The translations under genes and the position numbers were made by a program. Shown here piece after piece: positions 58,214 to 64,000 of a stretch of 64,000 nucleotides of DNA. The stretch's first letter is position 1, and each line of letters starts with the position of its first letter. The notes under the pieces were generated by a model. The model worked only from the letters and a program-made list of their open reading frames with translations. It made no database searches and was not told the origin of the DNA. Source of the stretch: Kineococcus terrestris (GTDB taxonomy: Bacteria; Actinomycetota; Actinomycetes; Actinomycetales; Kineococcaceae); NCBI RefSeq assembly GCF_041020765.1, contig NZ_JBEUEJ010000016.1. The stretch is one strand, 5' to 3'.

Positions 58214-61200
58214 GTGTCTGCTGCCCGTGCCTCATCGCCTGGCCGGACGACCCGTCCAGGCGTCCGGACCGCGCCCACGACCGGCGCGGTACTGCGCAGC
58301 GCCGCGTTCGCGGCGGTGTTCTGCGTAGCGGTGTTCCTGGGTCGGACGACGGTGATGGACGGCACCAGCTTGAGCTTGGTGTGGCCGGCCGCCGGGGTTG
58401 CCGTGGTGTGGTTCGCCGTTCAGCGCCGTGCCCGGACGCGGTGGCTGGACGTGGGACTCCTCTCGGTGGCGACGTTCGTCCTCAACGCCCTGACGGGGGC
58501 GTCACCGGCGCTGGCGGCCTGCTTCGTCGGTGCCAATCTCGCGCAGGTCGGGACCTTCGGGGTGCTGTTCTCCCGGTGGTGCCCCAGCGCTTGGGGCGCG
58601 GGAGGCCGCGAACCGCTCACCGGGGTGGCGCAGCTGATGCGCCTGCTGGCCGCGGCCGTGCTGGCCACCGGCGCCGGGGCCCTGCTGGGGCCGACCTCGG
58701 TGTGGGTGTTGACAGGGCATTGGTCGTGGCTGACGGCGCTGGTGTGGATGACGCGCAACACCGCCAGCATCCTGCTCATCGCCGCCACCGCCTTCCGCGT
58801 CGGCTGCCTGGTCAGCGCCCGCCGCGACGCCTCCTCCAGCACCTCCTCCGACACCTTCCCGAACACGTCTCCGGACGTCGGTGACCCGACGGGGCACGCC
58901 GTGGTGGCTCCGGTGCGCTGGCCGCGGGGCGGCCAGGTGATCGAGCTGACTGCGGCCCTGGCGTGCTCGGTGCTGGCCTACGCGCTGGTCTTCGGGGTCT
59001 TCGAGCACCTGCCGGTCGCCTTCCCGCTGATCGCGTTGTCGGCGTGGATCGCGCTGCGCTTCGACACCACCATCGTGCTGGTCCACGACCTGGTCATGGG
59101 CGTGGCGGCCGTGCTGCTGACCCTGGCCGGCGCCGGTCCTTTCGCGACGATCGCCGATGACGCCACCCGTGCCGTCGTGGTGCAGCTGTACGTCACCGTG
59201 CTGGCTGTCCTGGGTCTGGCGCTGGCCATGGGCCGCGACGAACGCGACGTCCTGCTGGCCAGGATGGAGCTGTCCACCGCCGCCAGTGAACGCTCGGCGC
59301 GTGAGGCGGACACCCAGCGGATCATCGCCGAGGAGCAGCGCGCCCTGGCCGAGCGGGCCCACCGCCAGGCCGTGGCGGCCAGGGCCGAGGCGGAGCTGCG
59401 CGGGGAGCTGGCCCAGGCGGTGCTGGAGTCGGTCGAGGTCGGCATCGTCGTCGCCGACGCCGACGGTCGCCTAGCGCTGTTCAACCGCGCCGCGCAAGCC
59501 TGGCACGGCCTGGAGGCCGATGCGAGCCTCGACCCCGCAGAGCACGCCGGCCGCTACGACCTGTACGGCGCCGACGGCACCACCGCCCTCGAGGCGCACC
59601 AGGTCCCGCTGGCGCAGGTCATGCGCACCGGCTCGGTCACCGGCGCCGAGATGGTGATCGCCCCCGCCGGGCGCCCGGCGGTGACCGTGACGTGCTCGGG
59701 ACGCAGGATGGGTCGCGCCGACGGCACGCCCCTGGGTGCGGTGGTGGCGATGACCGACGTCAGCGATGACCGCGCCCTGCGCCGGGAGCTGCAAGCCGCC
59801 AGGGCGCGAGCCGACGAGCAGGCGGACCTGCTGGGAGCGGCGTTCGACGCCTCGATGGTGGGCAACGTCCACCTCGACCTGACCGGCACCGTGCTGCGCG
59901 TCAACTCCGCCGCCGCTGCGATGCTCGGCTACGACGCGGCGGACCTGGTCGGGCGGTCCTGGCCACAGGTCGTGCACCCGGACGACCTGGTCGTGCGCCA
60001 GAGGGCCGTGCGCGAGTTCATCGCCGCCCACCGGGGAACCCGGACCGGGGTTGCCTCCGCCTCGGGCGGTCAGGTGCGCCACCTGCACCGCGACGGGCAC
60101 GTCGTGCACACCCAGGTCTCCACCGCCGTGGTGACCGACAAGCAGGGGCAGCCGCTGTACCTGGCCACCCAGCTGATCGACATCAGCGCCCGGGTGGCCG
60201 CCGAGGCGGCGGTGCGCGGCCAGCGCGACGTGTCGGCCCGTCTGCTGCGGGCCCTCAGCGACCTGGGAGAAGGCGTCCTGGTCGAGCACGAGGACCAGAT
60301 CACCTACGCCAACGACGCCCTGGCCCGCCTGATCGGGCGGCGCACCCCCGCCCTGCTGGCCCTGCCCACGTCGCTGCTGCTGGTCACCGAGGCCGAGCAG
60401 GAGGCGTGGTCCGCTCGGCGCGCCTTCGCCCCCGGCCAGCTCGGTGCCACCGCCTCGCTGGTCACCGAGCTGCGCCACGCCGACGGCAGCAGCGTGCCCG
60501 TGGAGGTGACCACCGTGCCACTGCCCGACGCCGGGGGCCGGGCCACGCTCACCCTGGTCCGCGACCTGTCCGAGCGCATGCGCGACCAGGCCGCTCTCGC
60601 TGCCTCCAACGAGCAGCTGCGCGAGGCCAACCGCCTCAAGGACGACCTGGTCGCCACCCTCAGCCACGACCTGCGCCAGCCGCTGTCGACCACCACCGGC
60701 TTCGCCGAGCTGCTGCTGGAGGAGTGGGACCAGGTCGGCGAGGACGACAAGCGGCAGTACCTGGGCCGCATCCACCGGGCCGGGCGCTGGGCCAACGACC
60801 TGCTGGAGGACATCCTCACGATGGCCCAGCTGGACGCTGGCGCCCCGGCGCCGCGCACCGCGCGGGTGCACCTGCCCGCCCTGGTCGCCGACGTCGTGGA
60901 CCGCCTCGGAGTGCAGGCCCCGCTCGTGGACACCACCGGGATGCAGGACCTCACCGTCCTGGCCGACCGGGGACACCTGCAGCAGGTTCTGACCAACCTG
61001 GTGGCCAACGCCTTCAAGTACGGTGCCCCACCGGTGCGCCTGAGCGCCCGCCGCCGAGGGGACCAGGTCGTCCTGGACGTCATCGACGCCGGAGAGGGAG
61101 TTCCCCAGGAGTTCGTGCCGCGCCTGTTCGAGCGTTTCGCCCGCGCCACCACCGGCACCGCGGCGGACCAGAAGGGCACCGGACTGGGGCTCTACATCGC

Positions 61201-61357
61201 CCGAGAGCTGGCCAACGTCAACGGCGGTGACCTCACCTACCAGCCCGCTCCAGCGGGCGGTTCGCGCTTCACCCTCAGCTTGAACCCCTGCACCACGTCC
61301 GTGCAGGACCCGCGCGACCTCCTCGCGCACGCGGTGACGCTGGTGCACGACGACTGA
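58214..61357 (+). CDS. MASE1-PAS sensor histidine kinase
   Basis: A 1047-residue membrane kinase. Residues about 25-340 form a MASE1-type sensor of eight or so helices (LSLVWPAAGVAVVWFAVQRR is typical), interrupted by a Ser/Thr-rich loop. A coiled coil leads to three PAS domains (about 395-500, 535-650, 665-765), the HisKA helix with H818 (LSHDLRQPLST) and a HATPase domain (NLVANAFKYG; DAGEGVP; GTGLGLYIA). GTG 58214 follows GAGGAGG at six bases. No receiver is fused, so the lone receivers upstream are natural partners. Its first PAS closely resembles the PAS of the cyclase encoded before it. Confidence 0.92.
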   Translation: MSAARASSPGRTTRPGVRTAPTTGAVLRSAAFAAVFCVAVFLGRTTVMDGTSLSLVWPAAGVAVVWFAVQRRARTRWLDVGLLSVATFVLNALTGASPALAACFVGANLAQVGTFGVLFSRWCPSAWGAGGREPLTGVAQLMRLLAAAVLATGAGALLGPTSVWVLTGHWSWLTALVWMTRNTASILLIAATAFRVGCLVSARRDASSSTSSDTFPNTSPDVGDPTGHAVVAPVRWPRGGQVIELTAALACSVLAYALVFGVFEHLPVAFPLIALSAWIALRFDTTIVLVHDLVMGVAAVLLTLAGAGPFATIADDATRAVVVQLYVTVLAVLGLALAMGRDERDVLLARMELSTAASERSAREADTQRIIAEEQRALAERAHRQAVAARAEAELRGELAQAVLESVEVGIVVADADGRLALFNRAAQAWHGLEADASLDPAEHAGRYDLYGADGTTALEAHQVPLAQVMRTGSVTGAEMVIAPAGRPAVTVTCSGRRMGRADGTPLGAVVAMTDVSDDRALRRELQAARARADEQADLLGAAFDASMVGNVHLDLTGTVLRVNSAAAAMLGYDAADLVGRSWPQVVHPDDLVVRQRAVREFIAAHRGTRTGVASASGGQVRHLHRDGHVVHTQVSTAVVTDKQGQPLYLATQLIDISARVAAEAAVRGQRDVSARLLRALSDLGEGVLVEHEDQITYANDALARLIGRRTPALLALPTSLLLVTEAEQEAWSARRAFAPGQLGATASLVTELRHADGSSVPVEVTTVPLPDAGGRATLTLVRDLSERMRDQAALAASNEQLREANRLKDDLVATLSHDLRQPLSTTTGFAELLLEEWDQVGEDDKRQYLGRIHRAGRWANDLLEDILTMAQLDAGAPAPRTARVHLPALVADVVDRLGVQAPLVDTTGMQDLTVLADRGHLQQVLTNLVANAFKYGAPPVRLSARRRGDQVVLDVIDAGEGVPQEFVPRLFERFARATTGTAADQKGTGLGLYIARELANVNGGDLTYQPAPAGGSRFTLSLNPCTTSVQDPRDLLAHAVTLVHDD

Positions 61358-61421
61358 TCCCTGCGGACGCGTGTTCGCGGCTCGCTCGTCCACCGGCTCG
61401 CGCGGTGGCACCTATCGGGTG

Positions 61422-62120
61422 TCACCACGGGGCGCGGCCGTGGCGGTCCACGAACCGGCCGGTGGTCCCGCTGGTGTCCAGGGCCGCGGTCACGATGGCC
61501 TGCGCGCCCTCGGCCACGCTGTGCCCGGTGCCGCCGGTGAACTCGGTGGCCGTCAGTCCGGGGTCCACCGCGGTCACCGAGATCCCCGGCAGGGCTTTGG
61601 CGTACTGCACGGTGAGCATGTTCAGGGCGGCTTTGGACGCGGGGTAGGGCAGGTGGGCGATGTCGGCGTACACCGCGTCGGTGCTCTGCAGGGTCAGGGA
61701 GCCCATCCCTGAGGAGACCATCACCAGCCGTGGGCTCGACCCGCGACGCAGCAGCGGCAGGAACGCCCGGGTCACGCGAACGGCTCCGAGCAGGTTGGTC
61801 GCCAGGACGTCGGCGAAGTCGTCCGGGCCGACCTCGGCGGCCGGCGCCCAGGTGCCGGGGACGCCGGCGTTGTTGATCAGGACGTCCAGGGCGCCGACGG
61901 CCCCTTCGACCTGCGCGGCAGCCGCGGCCACCGAGGCGTCGTCGGTGACGTCCAGCGCGATCGGGCGGATGTCGCCGGGCGCAGCGTCCTGGTGCAGCCG
62001 TGCGGCCAGCTGCTCGGGGCGGCGGGCGCCGGCGAAGACGCTCGCCCCGCCGGCGGCGAGCTCGCGGGCGGTGTGGGCACCCATGCCGCGGGAAGCTCCG
62101 GTGATCAGAACGGTGGTCAC
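61422..62120 (-). CDS. SDR-family oxidoreductase
   Basis: A 232-residue SDR. TGASRGMG binds the cofactor, the ARRPEQLAARL segment follows strand 2, NNAG is intact, and Y159/K163 (YPASK) with the VSSGMGSL serine form the active site. GTG 62120 is divergent from an XRE regulator gene 146 bases away; this SDR-next-to-MmyB-regulator arrangement recurs in actinobacteria, and the regulator probably controls it. Substrate unknown. Confidence 0.9.
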   Translation of the reverse strand: MTTVLITGASRGMGAHTARELAAGGASVFAGARRPEQLAARLHQDAAPGDIRPIALDVTDDASVAAAAAQVEGAVGALDVLINNAGVPGTWAPAAEVGPDDFADVLATNLLGAVRVTRAFLPLLRRGSSPRLVMVSSGMGSLTLQSTDAVYADIAHLPYPASKAALNMLTVQYAKALPGISVTAVDPGLTATEFTGGTGHSVAEGAQAIVTAALDTSGTTGRFVDRHGRAPW

Positions 62121-62252
62121 GTCCTCCACCGTGGCGCCCGGGCGGCCCGCGTGCCAGGCACGCTCTCGCCCAGGACCGGCAGTACCAGGCTGCCGCTCGG
62201 CCGAACGCTGGCCGCCCGGAAAGCTGCGAAGGCCCGCCCGCTTCCCGCCGGG

Positions 62253-62258
62253 CACACT
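62253..62258 (+). promoter_or_regulatory. -10 hexamer of probable leaderless XRE mRNA
   Basis: CACACT ends seven bases before GTG 62266 (six for the one-base-shifted reading) and no Shine-Dalgarno is present. Confidence 0.35.
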
Positions 62259-62265
62259 CGCACCT

Positions 62266-63174
62266 GTGACCCGAGGTGATGTCGGCGAGCTGGCGGCGGC
62301 GGTGCGGCAGTGGCGCGAGCGCCTGGCACCAGCCGACGCGGGCCTGCGGAACGGACCGGCCGGCGGAGCGTCGACCGGGTCGACCCGTAGGCGCACCCCG
62401 GGACTCCGGCGGGAGGAGGTCGCCCAGCTCGCCGGGCTGTCGGTGGACTACGTCGTGCGGTTGGAGCAGGGGCGCGGGCCGCGCCCGTCCTCCTCGGTGC
62501 TCTCGGCGCTGGGAGCGGCGCTGCGCCTGTCGCCGGCGGAGACCGAGCACCTGTTCACCCTGGCCGGGAGCGTCCCGCCCGGCGCCGACGGCATCAGCGA
62601 CGTCGTGCGCCCCTCCGTGCGGCGACTGCTGGAGCGGCTGCACGACCTGCCGGCGATGGTGGTCAACGCCCGCGGCGACGTCCTGGCCTGGAACGAGCTG
62701 GCCACCGCGGTGCTGGGGGACCTGTCCGCGGTGCCCGCCGCGCGCCGCACCCACCTGTGGCTGCACTTCGTCGCCGACGAGACCTTCACCTCCCGCCTGG
62801 TCGTGGAGGGGCGGGAGGGGGAGCGGCTGGACCGCGCCACCGTGGCGCAGGCGCGCGCCGCGCTGGCCCGCTACCCGCGCGACGCCCGGCTGCGGCGCAC
62901 GGTGGACGAGCTGCGCGCGCGCGTGCCCCGCTTCGCCCGCCTGTGGGAGCAGCGGCCGGTGGAGCACCGCCACAGCGACGTCAAGAGCTACGACGTGCCC
63001 GGCGTCGGCCGCCTCACCCTGGACTGCGAGAGCCTGGCCGTGCCCGACGACGACCAGACCCTGGTCGTGTACTCGGCGGCACCGGGCAGCCCGGACGCCG
63101 ACAAGCTCGACCAGCTCAGGGACCTCATGCCGAGCGATCCGGCGGAGGCGGTCTTGCGGCCCGGTCGGGGGTGA
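62266..63174 (+). CDS. XRE-family regulator with MmyB-like ligand domain
   Basis: A 302-residue regulator. The N-terminal Cro/C1-type HTH (TPGLRREEVAQLAGLSVDYV; RLEQGRGPRPSSSVLSALGA) is followed by the MmyB-like domain (PF17765): LPAMVVNARGDVLAWNELA, then a long helical part ending GVGRLTLDCESLAVPDDDQT. These regulators usually act on an adjacent SDR gene, as here. The effector is unknown, possibly a fatty-acid-like ligand. Confidence 0.92.
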   Translation: MTRGDVGELAAAVRQWRERLAPADAGLRNGPAGGASTGSTRRRTPGLRREEVAQLAGLSVDYVVRLEQGRGPRPSSSVLSALGAALRLSPAETEHLFTLAGSVPPGADGISDVVRPSVRRLLERLHDLPAMVVNARGDVLAWNELATAVLGDLSAVPAARRTHLWLHFVADETFTSRLVVEGREGERLDRATVAQARAALARYPRDARLRRTVDELRARVPRFARLWEQRPVEHRHSDVKSYDVPGVGRLTLDCESLAVPDDDQTLVVYSAAPGSPDADKLDQLRDLMPSDPAEAVLRPGRG

Positions 63175-63429
63175 CGGTGAGCGTCCTGCACGTTCGCCGC
63201 TCTTGGCCGCTCCAACGCGCACGCCTGGCCCTCTCGACACAGCGATCTCAAGAACGACCGCTCATGTGGCGGTGGCTGCGTTTGAACCGCGGCATGTGCC
63301 GTTACCCGCGGGCAAGCTCGTGATTGCCGTGCTGCCGTCACCGGTGGCGGGGGAGGGGTCAGCGGGACGGGCCCTTTTTCGAGCATGCCGAGGTCGTGCA
63401 GGTGGCGCAGCTGCGGTGGGGGAGGACTC

Positions 63430-64000
63430 ATGACTGACGTCGACGACGCGCGGCCGGCGACCCCCGGTGCGGGGTGGTCGGTGCAGGTGGCCGTCACTGT
63501 CGACACCGGTGCCGATCCCGCGCCGGTGGTGCAGGTCCGCCTCGACGGCCGATCGGGTACTGCCTCAGCTGCCGCCAGCGCACACGTCGCCGGCGGTGGC
63601 GCCTTCCGCATCGCGGTGGACCTGATCGACCCCCGGATGGCGGCCTGGGACCCCGACGCTCAGCCCGCCGTGCAGCGCAAGCTGTGGCGTGAGCGGACCA
63701 TCTGGCGGCCCTCGCTGCTGGTGCAGCCACGACGCATCGAGGCCGATGGCCTGCTGGTCCTGGCGCTGGACGGCTCCGGCCGCACCGGGTACGCGGGGCA
63801 GCCCGGTGACCCGGAGCCGGAACTCGACGCCGCCGGGGGGTCGGTGGGCGCCGTCGAGGGATGGCACGTGCTGCTCCTGAAGCCGGCCGCGGCCTCGTTC
63901 ACCCTGTCGGCACCCGCGCGGTGGGGCCCCACCGGCCAGATCACCGGCCCTGCGGACGGCATCGTCAGTGCCGCCGTCACCGTGCGCCCGGCGACGGGGA
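63430..64000 (+). CDS. Unknown protein, truncated by window end
   Basis: An open frame from ATG 63430, preceded by GGGGGAGGA three bases upstream, runs for 190 codons to the end of the window without a stop and with consistent third-position GC. The product is not recognised: soluble, with beta-rich segments (GWSVQVAVTVDTGADPAPVV; VEGWHVLLLKPAAASFTLS) and a tryptophan-rich middle (RKLWRERTIWRPSLLV). The 255-base gap before it (63175-63429) holds nothing I can identify. Confidence 0.65.
   Translation, partial: MTDVDDARPATPGAGWSVQVAVTVDTGADPAPVVQVRLDGRSGTASAAASAHVAGGGAFRIAVDLIDPRMAAWDPDAQPAVQRKLWRERTIWRPSLLVQPRRIEADGLLVLALDGSGRTGYAGQPGDPEPELDAAGGSVGAVEGWHVLLLKPAAASFTLSAPARWGPTGQITGPADGIVSAAVTVRPATG

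Larger units (their letters stand above)
48758..64000. mobile_element. Integrated mobilizable element (left part)
   Basis: The region starts at a 3' tRNA-Lys fragment and carries a putative replication initiator, a candidate oriT, mobC, DUF2637 and a relaxase, all typical of actinobacterial integrative or plasmid-derived elements. Because the tRNA fragment points its 3' end to lower coordinates, chromosome lies to the left and the element to the right. No integrase or second att site is inside the window, so the right end is beyond 64000. How much of 53.6-64 kb belongs to the element is uncertain. Confidence 0.55.

Overview
The window is very GC-rich actinobacterial DNA. Almost every gene is strongly third-position GC biased, GTG starts outnumber ATG, and several genes look leaderless, with a NANNNT hexamer exactly six bases before the GTG. 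Gene content (CUT1 sugar uptake without its own ATPase, NarL-type two-component pairs, an ECF42-type sigma factor with a YCII/DGPF partner, DUF2637 and MobC) fits an actinomycete. Kineosporiaceae/Kineococcus is my guess from general style, not a demonstrated assignment. The first 110 bases are low-complexity poly-C, probably a contig-edge artefact.

Layout. 0.1-12.6 kb: ordinary chromosomal genes, namely two divergent SDRs, a sensor kinase/regulator pair next to a MacB/FtsX-type ABC exporter, a methyltransferase, a sarcosine-oxidase-like flavoenzyme, a DUF808 membrane protein, an MFS transporter and a GAF + degenerate GGDEF protein. 12.7-23.3 kb: a coherent L-fucose scavenging locus with a LacI regulator, an operator inside its target promoter, a CUT1 ABC importer, a GHL6-type glycosidase, an aldo/keto reductase, a FucU/RbsD mutarotase, a fuconolactonase-like hydrolase, a GH29 alpha-L-fucosidase and, convergently, a RhaM-type mutarotase. 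23.4-38.2 kb: small regulator/enzyme pairs (TetR/SDR, TetR/GH3, TetR/amidase), GtrA, OsmC, a LuxR regulator, a large secreted CWB2-repeat protein, a luciferase-like oxidoreductase and a PhzF enzyme. 38.2-40.2 kb: a visibly less GC-rich patch with an orphan membrane protein and a HEPN-like protein. 40.2-48.7 kb: pyridoxal kinase, small hypotheticals, a second kinase/regulator pair, an Ltp-repeat membrane protein, and a YCII-ECF42 operon with its probable autoregulated promoter.

48.76-64 kb: probably the left part of an integrated mobilizable element. It begins at a 3' half of a tRNA-Lys(UUU) gene, the footprint of tRNA-targeted integration. The orientation of that fragment puts the element to its right and predicts the intact tRNA and the integrase beyond the window. 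Next come a winged-helix putative replication initiator whose linker is encoded by tandem 24-bp dyad repeats, a candidate oriT, and an overlapping mobC-DUF2637-relaxase operon. A signalling block follows: receiver-PPM phosphatase, lone receiver, GAF-PAS-GAF-GGDEF cyclase and MASE1-PAS histidine kinase. It is followed by an SDR with a divergent MmyB-type XRE regulator and a truncated unknown gene.

Strongest leads: the mobile element's origin architecture (intragenic iterons plus oriT), its c-di-GMP/phosphorelay cargo, the TetR gene whose only SD-positioned start is ATC, the ECF42 promoter match, and the HEPN candidate in the lower-GC patch. All functions are read from sequence and family knowledge; no searches were run.
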